Shown: in pieces, positions 17,510 through 23,776 of the stretch
Layout of the letters: the number at the start of each line of letters is the position of its first letter
How positions within the stretch are numbered: position 1 is the stretch's first letter
NCBI GenBank assembly: GCA_049302185.1
Contig: JBAQLV010000028.1
Span: 1 to 39,005, forward strand
Direction: 5' to 3'
Origin: UBA1546 sp049302185
GTDB taxonomy: Bacteria > Nitrospirota > Thermodesulfovibrionia > Thermodesulfovibrionales > UBA1546
DNA: 39,005 bases
Program-made: the position numbers and the translations under genes
Notes under the pieces: generated by a model
Database searches by the model: none
Seen by the model: only the letters and a program-made list of their open reading frames with translations
Told to the model about the DNA's origin: nothing

Positions 17510-17568
17510 CGCTGGTTCGTTTTTCATTCCGGCGTACTTGCCCCCGCTGCTTATGCAAATCGTTAGGT
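17504..17568 (+). other. attC-like recombination site between cassettes 1 and 2
   Basis: It starts with an R''-like core (GTATAACG) and ends with an R' core (CGTTAGGT). The expected crossover is G/TTAGGT, between 17562 and 17563. Inside, CGGCG (17531-17535) can pair with CGCTG (17545-17549). The remaining arms pair poorly, so the site may be degenerate. Confidence 0.6.
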
Positions 17569-17587
17569 CTATGGAGAAACGAAGATA

Positions 17588-18397
17588 ATGGATATCAAAT
17601 TACAAAATCTATTAAAAATTGATCCCCTTGAAGAATATAAAATTCATTTTGCCGTGTGGAACGGTGATGAACAGCCTTTAGATGTGTTTGTCAGGGATCG
17701 GAATGAATGGAAAGGCTGGAATAGTTGGCGCAATAAGAGAGATGACTTTAGTAGAAGGTACATCTTTTCATTAATAAGATTTTACCACCAGCCAGATAAA
17801 TGGTTGTTTGGCGGAATTTTTGAAGTCACTGCACGAAACAAAGATGCGAATACTGTAGAACTTGCTCAACAGTATAGCGAATATATTGGCAGGCTGTTAA
17901 TTCATTATCCCGGACCCGGAGTCAGAGGACGGGCGTTTTATTTAGAAAATCACTACTCTAATCTGATTGTTTCGCAAGTTTTTGAAAAACCATATTCTGG
18001 TGAAGCGTTCTGCGGTTATGAGAATATCGAGCATGGGTTTTCACAGCTTGAATCAATTTTTAAACAGGGCAAACAAGATTGGAAAGCAGCCCTTGAAAAT
18101 GTGAAAGGCGTATATCTCATAGTCGATAAGAAAAATGGGAAGAAGTATGTGGGGTCTGCTTATGGTGACTCTGGGATATGGTCACGATGGTCATGCTACA
18201 TAGGTACAGGTCACGGATGGAATGATGCATTAACAAAACTGATTAAGGATTATGGTATTCAATATGCCAGAGATAATTTTCAATTCTCAATTTTAGAGTA
18301 TCGATCTATGAAAACAGATGACCAAGTTATCATTGATAGAGAACAGTATTGGAAAAGAGTTCTTCTGGCAGGCTCTTTTGGATATAACAAAAATTAG
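17588..18397 (+). CDS. GIY-YIG nuclease family protein with a novel N-terminal domain (cassette gene)
   Basis: 269 aa. Residues from about 175 form a GIY-YIG domain: GVYLIVDKKNGKKYVGSAYG supplies the two-part GIY/YIG motif, WSRWSCYI the Arg helix, and VIIDREQYWKRVL the catalytic Glu helix. The first 170 residues (ending near GFSQLESIFKQG) are an unrecognised alpha/beta domain that probably gives specificity. Proteins of this layout occur singly in accessory regions and are often linked to mobile elements or defence, but no partner is present. GGAG at 17573-17576 precedes ATG 17588 by 11 bases, an imperfect spacing. The gene fills cassette 2, whose two core sites are perfectly complementary, the clearest proof of cassette structure here. 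The nuclease fold is well supported; the target is unknown. Confidence 0.85.
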   Translation: MDIKLQNLLKIDPLEEYKIHFAVWNGDEQPLDVFVRDRNEWKGWNSWRNKRDDFSRRYIFSLIRFYHQPDKWLFGGIFEVTARNKDANTVELAQQYSEYIGRLLIHYPGPGVRGRAFYLENHYSNLIVSQVFEKPYSGEAFCGYENIEHGFSQLESIFKQGKQDWKAALENVKGVYLIVDKKNGKKYVGSAYGDSGIWSRWSCYIGTGHGWNDALTKLIKDYGIQYARDNFQFSILEYRSMKTDDQVIIDREQYWKRVLLAGSFGYNKN

Positions 18398-18398
18398 C

Positions 18399-18460
18399 AG
18401 ACCTAACAAATCACTCGTGCGGACTCCGTTTCACTGCGCCGCACAGTTCAGGAGTCAGAT
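18399..18460 (+). other. attC-like recombination site between cassettes 2 and 3
   Basis: R'' AGACCTAAC (18399-18407) is followed by an inner 6-bp stem, GTGCGG (18417-18422) with CCGCAC (18439-18444), and a diverged R' GTCAGAT (18454-18460). The beginning CCTAACAAATCACTCG resembles well-known attC sites. The R' has a T to C change from GTTAGAT, so it may recombine poorly. Confidence 0.65.
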
Positions 18461-18477
18461 GAAATAGGAGAATTACT

Positions 18478-19304
18478 ATGCATATCGCTATACCAGAAGT
18501 TAACGAGACATTAAGTGAACTAATGGCTGTTGAATCAACATTTGAACGTAGGACACAAACGATTTCTAAATGGGTAATGGAACATCGAAATAAAATCAAA
18601 AAGAATCGCAATCTCTTAGCGGAGGAATCCCCTGAAAATGACATTAAATTGTTGAATATATTTCTTCGCGATTTACTTGTTAGGGCAATCAAGGGGGAAA
18701 TGGGGCTGAGAGTTTATAAAGAATTAATTACGACAATAAAGGACAAGGCCGATCTGCGTGAAACAAATTATCGCATGCTATTGAGGAAGGCAAATTACAG
18801 ATGGGGCGTGATGGGTCGAGAGTTATCTCCGACGTGGTTAGCTGCGTAAATTCTGCCTTGCATTGGGACTGGAATTCATATATTGCGAAGGCGGAAAAAC
18901 AAAAAGAAAATAATTATCAAAATGATCCTATACTGCGCATCAAAAATATTAGTTTTAAATTAAGAGACTTAGCATTATCCAATTTTAGCCCACACTACGC
19001 CGCATTTGATCTTCATGTGACCCGCGTTCTTACAAGGATAGGCTGGCTGAACTATGGTTTCCCCCTCGTTGGTAATAGTGATCTCGAAATGGGAAACAAT
19101 CATGGGAACGACAAAAACTATCTCTTTCTCCACAGCCTGTTTGTCTTGCTCTCAAGTATGACAGAGGGCAAATATACACCCGTTGATTTAGATAGGATAT
19201 TTTGGCATTTAGGTAAATCAAGGTGTGGGGCAAAAACAAAATGTTTCGGTTGCCCGATCAAAAAAGAATGCCCGACGGGAAAACATAGAAAAGGCAACAA
19301 TTAA
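18478..19304 (+). pseudogene. HhH-GPD base-excision glycosylase-like gene split by a one-base frameshift (cassette 3)
   Basis: Frame 1 (18478-18849) and frame 2 (18801-19304) join into one protein of about 275 aa if one G is added to the run at 18803-18806, giving NYRWGRDGSRVISDVV across the join. The second part shows an EndoIII/MutY-type core: a hairpin-like IKNISFKLRDLALSNF, then FDLHVTRVLTRIGW, which places Asp where the catalytic Asp of the family lies. The end, FWHLGKSRCG...CFGCPIKKEC, has four Cys in a C-X5-C-X2-C-X5-C pattern like the EndoIII [4Fe-4S] loop (normally X6 first). TAGGAG (18465-18470) is seven bases before ATG. It is either inactivated, a sequencing error, or made by -1 slippage on TGGGGC. 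The function is probably DNA damage removal or modified-base recognition. Confidence 0.65.
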
Positions 19305-19313
19305 AGAAGAGAA

Positions 19314-19321
19314 CATCTAAC
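19314..19321 (+). other. R'' core at the end of cassette 3 (truncated attC)
   Basis: CATCTAAC is the complement of the expected GTTAGATG at the start of cassette 3. No matching L or R' part follows, so the site appears cut off here, close to the repeat element at 19349. Confidence 0.5.
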
Positions 19322-19348
19322 ACTTATTAGGAACTAAATAGGGACACA

Positions 19349-19480
19349 GAGCTTGTCTAAAAACTCCCTAAATGTCACCCTGAATTTATTTCAGGGTCTC
19401 ATAACTCATTGATTTCATTAGATGCTGAAACAAGTTCAGCATGACAGACCATGTATTTTTATTAGTTTTTAGACAAGCTC
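19349..19480. repeat. 132-bp MITE-like element with 17-bp perfect terminal inverted repeats
   Basis: GAGCTTGTCTAAAAACT (19349-19365) is matched by its exact complement at 19464-19480. Inside are two further hairpins, ACCCTGAA...TTCAGGGT and GCTGAA...TTCAGC. There is no coding capacity. It sits between the end of the cassette array and the 3' end of fabF and could supply a transcription stop for both. Confidence 0.75.
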
Positions 19481-19517
19481 CACATCCTATTTTAAAACCT
19501 TCCACTGAGCTTTAGCG

Positions 19518-20840
19518 TTATATCCTCCTGAATACCAGCACCGCATTCACCCCTCCGAATCCGAATGAATTGGAAACTGCGGTTTTAATCTCAGCCTTTC
19601 TGGTTTCAGTGATAAAGTTCAAATCACACTCCGGGTCTCTTGTTTTTAGATTTATAGTCGGAGTGACTATGCCCTCACGAATGCTCATCAGTGTAACAGC
19701 AGCCTCGAATGCGCCTGACGCTGCAAGCATGTGCCCTGTCATGGACTTTACAGAACTTATCGGAATTTCATAAGCCCTTTTCCCAAGGGCAAGCTTTATA
19801 GCCTCTGTCTCTGCCTTATCGCCCAATGGCGTTGACGTGCCGTGAGCATTGATATAATCCACATTTTCAGATGACAAGCCCCCTTCTTCCATTGCAAGCC
19901 TTATCGCCCTTGCCTCTCCTTCTGCGCTGGGCCTCGTCTGATGGAATGCATCCGTGGTATTTCCATATCCGATAATCTCGCCATAAATCTTAGCCCCTCT
20001 CTTTAAAGCAGCCTCATAATCTTCCATTACAACAACAGATGCGCCTTCTGCAAGAACAAAACCGTCTCTCGTTTTATCAAACGGCCTGCTTGCAGAGGCA
20101 TCATTTCTTTTTGACAAGGCGCCTGACACACCATATCCTTCAACGCACAACCTGCATATCGGAGCCTCTGTGCCCCCGGCAAAAACAGGGCCATCGTATC
20201 CTGACTTTATCAACCTGTACGCCTCGCCTATTGCATTTGCTCCTGATGAGCAGGCATTTGATATGCCGAGGCAGTAACCTCTAATACCGAGCTTCTGCGC
20301 AACATAAGACGACGCCATATTTATGCTTGTTGAAGGCATGAGATAAGGTGACAAGTGAAAGTTATGAGTTGGGAGTTGTGAGTTAGGAGTTTTAACTGTC
20401 TTTATCCTGAATCCTGAATCCTGCATCCTGCATCCTGAATTTTCCTGTTTTATTATTGCCTGTTCGATCGTAGTAATCCCGCCGCGGCTTGAGCCGATAA
20501 TCACACCGCCTGAAGCGAGTGACGAGGAACGAGGGACGAGGGACGAAACTTTATTTTTTTCTGATGGCTGGAGCAGTCCTGCATCTTCTGCCGCCATAAA
20601 AGAGGCGGCAACTGCATACTGAACAAAAGGGTCAAGATGGGTCATCTCCTTTTGAGACAGATGCAACCCTACATCAAAACCCTTCAATTCTCCAGCCACT
20701 CTCCATTTCATATGGGTAACATCAAATCTTGTTAGAGGAGCTATCCCTGATAATCCTTTTTTAACAGATGTCCATGATTCATGGAATGAATTACCCAGAG
20801 AACTGACTGCGCCGATGCCTGTTACAACAACTTTCCTCAT
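19518..20840 (-). CDS. Beta-ketoacyl-ACP synthase (FabF-type) with in-frame repeat insertions
   Basis: A thiolase-fold condensing enzyme that extends acyl-ACP with malonyl-ACP. The catalytic triad is complete: Cys in ISNACSSGANAIG, His in NAHGTSTPLGDKAE, His in SVKSMTGHMLAASG, with the Gly-rich end NSFGFGGVNAVLVF. About 440 aa is longer than the usual ~412. The excess is at residues ~98-110 (SSLVPRSSSLAS) and ~132-162 (SGCRMQDSGFRI...NSQLPTHNF). Both are encoded by heptanucleotide tandem repeats and fall in surface regions before the active-site Cys. The ATG at 20840 gives the normal MRKVVVTGIGAVSS start; a TTG six bases upstream is less likely. It could be the main FabF or a specialised synthase: no other fatty-acid gene is adjacent, so I give no symbol. 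There is no Shine-Dalgarno; TATTAT lies eight bases upstream. Confidence 0.93.
   Translation of the reverse strand: MRKVVVTGIGAVSSLGNSFHESWTSVKKGLSGIAPLTRFDVTHMKWRVAGELKGFDVGLHLSQKEMTHLDPFVQYAVAASFMAAEDAGLLQPSEKNKVSSLVPRSSSLASGGVIIGSSRGGITTIEQAIIKQENSGCRMQDSGFRIKTVKTPNSQLPTHNFHLSPYLMPSTSINMASSYVAQKLGIRGYCLGISNACSSGANAIGEAYRLIKSGYDGPVFAGGTEAPICRLCVEGYGVSGALSKRNDASASRPFDKTRDGFVLAEGASVVVMEDYEAALKRGAKIYGEIIGYGNTTDAFHQTRPSAEGEARAIRLAMEEGGLSSENVDYINAHGTSTPLGDKAETEAIKLALGKRAYEIPISSVKSMTGHMLAASGAFEAAVTLMSIREGIVTPTINLKTRDPECDLNFITETRKAEIKTAVSNSFGFGGVNAVLVFRRI
20361..20438. repeat. Two heptanucleotide tandem arrays inside fabF
   Basis: Array 1 (20361-20391): units GTTATGA, GTTGGGA, GTTGTGA, GTTAGGA plus GTT. 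Array 2 (20404-20438): ATCCTGA, ATCCTGA, ATCCTGC, ATCCTGC, ATCCTGA. Both are seven bases per unit and read through without a stop in the fabF frame. Confidence 0.85.
20514..20548. repeat. Third heptanucleotide array inside fabF
   Basis: Units AGCGAGT, GACGAGG, AACGAGG, GACGAGG and GACGAAA in tandem, encoding the SSLVPRSSSLAS insertion on the minus strand. Confidence 0.8.
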
Positions 20841-20981
20841 TGTCAACTATAATAGCACATCTGGTTTACAATGATGCCGGCTCAAAACCTGCCGGCTTTT
20901 TAAATGGTTCCAGTCTTAGAACAAAAAGTTTTCTCTACCATTTCCTATGTTAATTATGTTATCTTTTCCAGAGAGGGAAAG

Positions 20982-21761
20982 GTGCCCGGAGAAATCCTGA
21001 AAAAGAAGCGTGAAGAATTGGGGTATAACCTCAAGGAAATTGCCAAGACCCTGAGAATAAGATCCGATTATCTAAAGGCAATTGAAGAGGGAACCTTTGA
21101 AAAACTTCCTGTAGAGGTTTATACAAAAGGCTACATCAGAGAGTATGCCAAATTTCTTAAAACAGATCCGGAAATTGTTATAAAGGCTTACATAGAAAAG
21201 ATATCGCCTCCTGCAATAGAAAAACAACCTGACCCCATTACCCCTGCTGAAAATACTGTTAAAGAAGAGAAAACCGATAAAAGATACTCTGCGACTGCAA
21301 TCACACTGTCAGCAGTGGCAGTTGCAGCTTTATTAACCGTTTTATCCTTATTTGTTTTTGCGCCGGAAGGACCAAAAACGCCTCTGCCTGAAAAAACAGC
21401 GCCAACACCGCCCACGCTACAGCCAAGCAGCCCGGTGCAAGAAAAAGAAAATACTGAAAAGGCAAAAACAGAAGCTGCAGCAAATCCACAAGTAGAAAAA
21501 ACAGCGAAAGAACACAGCCTTGAGATTCTCGCTTCAGACAAAACATGGATTCTTGTAACTATTGACAATACTGAAACAAAAGAGATGCTTCTAAATAAAG
21601 GCGAGTCGGCAAAGCTCTCGGCAAAAGACGGCTTTTCTCTGAAAATCGGGAATGCCGGCGGAATCAAACTGATATTTGACGGAAATGATATGGGAGTGCC
21701 GGGAGAAAATGGCAAGGTCATAACACTCAATCTTCCGTCCGATAAAAATTTCAACCGTTAA
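20982..21761 (+). CDS. RodZ-like protein: Xre-type HTH, one membrane helix, DUF4115 domain
   Basis: The N-terminal HTH (GEILKKKREELGYNLKEIAK then TLRIRSDYLKAIEEGTFEKL) is the helix_turn_helix_25 type of RodZ. A membrane helix follows (ATAITLSAVAVAALLTVLSL), then a Pro/Ala/Lys-rich periplasmic linker and a C-terminal DUF4115-type beta domain (LEILASDKTWILVTIDNTET). RodZ couples MreB to the cell wall elongation machinery and needs this same order of parts. I chose GTG 20982: GAGGG lies four bases upstream and the protein then begins where family members do. An upstream ATG at 20904 would add 26 unlikely residues with no ribosome binding site. It is divergent from fabF. A small conserved-looking frame overlaps its end. 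MreB is not in the window, so the role is inferred. Confidence 0.88.
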   Translation: MPGEILKKKREELGYNLKEIAKTLRIRSDYLKAIEEGTFEKLPVEVYTKGYIREYAKFLKTDPEIVIKAYIEKISPPAIEKQPDPITPAENTVKEEKTDKRYSATAITLSAVAVAALLTVLSLFVFAPEGPKTPLPEKTAPTPPTLQPSSPVQEKENTEKAKTEAAANPQVEKTAKEHSLEILASDKTWILVTIDNTETKEMLLNKGESAKLSAKDGFSLKIGNAGGIKLIFDGNDMGVPGENGKVITLNLPSDKNFNR

Positions 21762-21954
21762 AAGAAACGATCTCCCTAAAAAGTCTTTGAAAGAAACAAA
21801 TCCTTACCTTAAAGACCCTGAGCTTCGTAAGGCGTTAATCTATCAATCCGCTTCATCCTCTACCGCTGTTGAGGGTGTTCTTACAAAATATCCAAAACTT
21901 TCAAAATCTGCCGAGAAAAAACTCATTTCACTTATCCGCGAGTCCGACAGTTAG
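21742..21954 (+). CDS. Possible small ORF after rodZ without a canonical start (about 56-71 aa)
   Basis: The frame reads ...NDLPKKSLKETNPYLKDPEL, RKALIYQSASSSTAVEGV, then LTKYPKLSKSAEKKLISLIR, ending TAG at 21952-21954. Its composition is protein-like and the ETNPYL(K/R)DP and SSxxxEG words recall small proteins I have seen annotated as hypothetical in other bacteria. No ATG or GTG opens it. Candidates are TTG 21787 or a rare ATA/ATT at 21742/21748 overlapping the rodZ end. It is either a small coupled gene or a 5'-damaged remnant. No function is assigned. Confidence 0.45.
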   Translation: MKISTVKRNDLPKKSLKETNPYLKDPELRKALIYQSASSSTAVEGVLTKYPKLSKSAEKKLISLIRESDS

Positions 21955-22117
21955 CTTTTTTCCTTCCTACTCTCCCAAACAACCCGCCTAAATACTAATC
22001 CTTTCCCGCCATTGTTTTCAATATCTTACTTTACATAAGAAACATTGGGGGAATTTTTAGATGGAGGCTATAACCAAGGCTGAAAAACAGGACGAAGATA
22101 ATGCTGGATTATGGATA

Positions 22118-22463
22118 TGGTGGAGGCGGCGGGAATTGAACCCGCGTCCGAAAGCACTACTCTCAGGTTTCTACATGTTTGTTCTGCCTACTTAATCTCG
22201 GATGATGAACCGCCGGCAAACGGGCTATTTTATCATCCCATCTCCTTTCATCTCACCTCAGGTTCAGGAGAAAGACCTGAGACCAGCCTGCTGCCTTCGC
22301 TGCATCCAAAACACAGGCAATTTCAGAGCAGCGTGCCGCTTTAATTAAGCAGCAAGTGCCAGTTCGTTGTTGGCTTTTGTGTTTTTTTCCATCTTTTTAC
22401 GTGGTGATGGAGCCACGACATGCCGCCTAAGCCTCGTAACCCCCGTCGAGCCCTTTCGCCCCC
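22118..22463 (-). ncRNA. ssrA: tmRNA (transfer-messenger RNA)
   Basis: The 5' end GGGGGCG (from 22463) pairs with CGCCTCC (22122-22128) to form the acceptor stem. After a discriminator A, the CCA end is encoded at 22118-22120. The 3' part has the T-arm GGTTCAATTCC. The mRNA-like part encodes the tag ANNELALAA followed by TAA, ending in the usual LAA degradation signal. The 5' region GGGCTCGACGGGGGTTACGA is typical of tmRNA. It rescues stalled ribosomes together with SmpB, encoded just upstream on the same strand. The length of about 346 bases is normal. A TGCTAAAAT extended -10 lies upstream at 22484-22492, implying a processed 5' leader of roughly 15 bases. Confidence 0.96.
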
Positions 22464-22483
22464 GAGGACAAACTCTATGTCTT

Positions 22484-22492
22484 ATTTTAGCA
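22484..22492 (-). promoter_or_regulatory. Likely extended -10 promoter of tmRNA
   Basis: Read on the minus strand: TGCTAAAAT, with TG one base before a good -10 hexamer. No clear -35 at 17 bases. The start point would lie upstream of the mature RNA end, which RNase P normally trims. Confidence 0.5.
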
Positions 22493-22558
22493 TATCTGTC
22501 ATCACAAAGGTTGGATATATGATGCACGATTCAAGATAAAAACAACAAATATCTCTGC

Positions 22559-22592
22559 ATCATGTATCATGAATCCTGTATCATGCATCATC
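22559..22592. repeat. Heptanucleotide tandem repeat between tmRNA and smpB
   Basis: Units ATCATGT, ATCATGA, ATCCTGT, ATCATGC and ATCATC in tandem, directly after the smpB stop. Closely related to the ATCCTGA array inside fabF, so it belongs to a dispersed family. Confidence 0.8.
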
Positions 22593-22593
22593 T

Positions 22594-23037
22594 TTACCTG
22601 CTCTTCATCGCCCTTTCTATCTCTCTGTCAGCTTCTTTTTTCTTGATAGCATCCCTTTTTTCATACTGCCTCTTGCCCTTTGCGAGTCCTATCTCAACCT
22701 TTGCAAGAGAGCCTTTGAAATATATCTTTAAAGGGATAAGCGAGTAACTTTTTTGCGCCACCTGCCCTCTTAATCTCTCTATCTCTTTTTTGTGCAGGAG
22801 CAGTTTCCTCGTTCTTAGCGGTTCATGATTTGTGATGTTGCCGTGGCTGTAAGGGCTGATGTGACAATTAATAAGAAAGAACTCGCTATCCTTTGCAAGA
22901 ACATAGCTGTCTTTTAAATTCCCCTTCCCTTCTCTGAGGGATTTTACCTCTGTTCCCAAAAGGGCAATGCCGGCCTCTACTTTTTCTTCTATGTGATAAT
23001 CGTGGTATGCCTTCCTGTTCTGACAGACTATGTTCAT
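22594..23037 (-). CDS. smpB: SsrA-binding protein SmpB
   Basis: 147 aa, the normal length. Conserved segments: NRKAYHDYHIEEKVEAGIAL, LGTEVKSLREGKGNLKDSYV, NCHISPYSHGNITNHEPLRT, RKLLLHKKEIERL, and the basic C-terminal tail (KGKRQYEKRDAIKKKEADRE) that enters the empty mRNA channel of stalled ribosomes. It binds tmRNA and brings it to the ribosome; the tmRNA gene lies 130 bases downstream on the same strand. No clear Shine-Dalgarno precedes ATG 23037. The gene follows the superoxide dismutase gene after about 108 bases. The assignment is sure. Confidence 0.97.
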   Translation of the reverse strand: MNIVCQNRKAYHDYHIEEKVEAGIALLGTEVKSLREGKGNLKDSYVLAKDSEFFLINCHISPYSHGNITNHEPLRTRKLLLHKKEIERLRGQVAQKSYSLIPLKIYFKGSLAKVEIGLAKGKRQYEKRDAIKKKEADREIERAMKSR

Positions 23038-23145
23038 TGATTATGATAACATGTCCCTCTTCCGCATTTCCTTTCTTTAAAATCCGAAGCTTCCAATTTA
23101 ATTTTCATTCCCTTATGCTCTATTGTTGTCCCTACTGTAATTATT

Positions 23146-23724
23146 TTATTTAAGCCTTGCCTCAGCCGCCTTCCAGTCGATGTTCTTAAAGAACGCCTCG
23201 ATATAGTCAGCCCTCTTAAGCCCGTAGTCAATCATAAAGGCATGTTCAAACACATCCATAATAAGAATTAGATTGCATCCTGCGGGGTGCGCCACATCGT
23301 GTTCATTTATCCAGAAATTAATCAGTCTTCCGCTCTGGTTGTCCTGATATAGAGCAGCCCATCCGATGCCTCTCATCGTTCCTGTTCCCTTGAAATCCTT
23401 CTCCCACGCCTCATAACTGCCGAAGCCCTCTGCGAGTTTCCTTGCGAGTTTTCCGCCTTTGTCCGGACCGCCCTTCCCTCCGAGGTTCTCGAAGTAATAC
23501 TCATGCAGCCTCATTCCGTTAAACTCCCAGCCAAGCCTCCTTTTGAGTTCTGCAAATTCAGGGGCGCCGGTTTTCCCGTCCTTCAACATCTGGTCAAGCG
23601 TATCCAGCGCTTTATTGGTGTTAGTAATATACCCCTGATAGAGCGTGAAATGATTCTTCAGAAGAGTCTCGCTGAACCCCTCCATGCCTATTAACTTTAA
23701 ATATTCCTTTGCTGCGTATGGCAT
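23146..23724 (-). CDS. Fe/Mn superoxide dismutase family protein, divergent
   Basis: 192 aa, normal length, cytoplasmic (no signal peptide). The expected metal ligands are His25 (KNHFTLYQGY), His74 (MRLHEYYFENL), Asp157 and His161 (MDVFEHAFMIDYG). Most SODs have DVWEHAYYLDY, so the active-site Trp and one Tyr are replaced by Phe residues. A central GIGWAALY and the histidine loop NEHDVAHPAGC also fit the family. It probably removes superoxide, though these changes in the second shell could lower or alter the activity. AAGGAGG seven bases before ATG 23724 is an excellent ribosome binding site. It lies between hemE and smpB on the same strand. Metal preference cannot be read with confidence. 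Confidence 0.9.
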   Translation of the reverse strand: MPYAAKEYLKLIGMEGFSETLLKNHFTLYQGYITNTNKALDTLDQMLKDGKTGAPEFAELKRRLGWEFNGMRLHEYYFENLGGKGGPDKGGKLARKLAEGFGSYEAWEKDFKGTGTMRGIGWAALYQDNQSGRLINFWINEHDVAHPAGCNLILIMDVFEHAFMIDYGLKRADYIEAFFKNIDWKAAEARLK

Positions 23725-23776
23725 AGTCTTTACCTCCTTTTTTATTTCGGCATATTTAGGTAACTTCTTGGATGTA

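Larger units (their letters stand above)
16795..19321 (+). mobile_element. Three-gene integron cassette array without a visible integrase (CALIN-like)
   Basis: Three ORFs in one direction are each bounded by core sites that pair as expected for a circular cassette: the R' core at the 5' end is the complement of the R'' core at the 3' end. Cassette 1: CGCTATA (16795-16801) versus TATAACG (17505-17511), one mismatch. Cassette 2: GTTAGGTCT (17562-17570) versus AGACCTAAC (18399-18407), perfect. Cassette 3: GTCAGATG (18454-18461) versus CATCTAAC (19314-19321), one mismatch. No tyrosine integrase is in the window, so it is either the far end of an integron or a cluster lacking integrase. The site identity is inferred from these patterns, not from a covariance search. 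Confidence 0.7.

Noticed and set aside
19349..19480. The terminal-repeat element as an attC site of cassette 3
   Set aside because: It lacks R and L core boxes, and its ends are far more perfect and longer than attC arms; it fits a MITE better.
20904..20981. ATG at 20904 as the rodZ-like start
   Set aside because: The 26 extra residues are not HTH-like and lack a ribosome binding site; GTG 20982 has one.
22111..22344. Plus-strand frame beginning MDMVEAAGIEPASES
   Set aside because: It is the complement of the tmRNA 3' part; AAGIEPA/RRRELNPRP-type peptides are a well-known artefact of tRNA-like sequences.
22345..22527. Minus-strand frame ending KANNELALAA
   Set aside because: It reads through the tmRNA; only the last nine codons are translated, as the degradation tag.
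23034..23231. Minus-strand frame of 65 residues overlapping the superoxide dismutase gene
   Set aside because: Arg/Ser-rich out-of-frame product of a conserved gene with no ribosome binding site.
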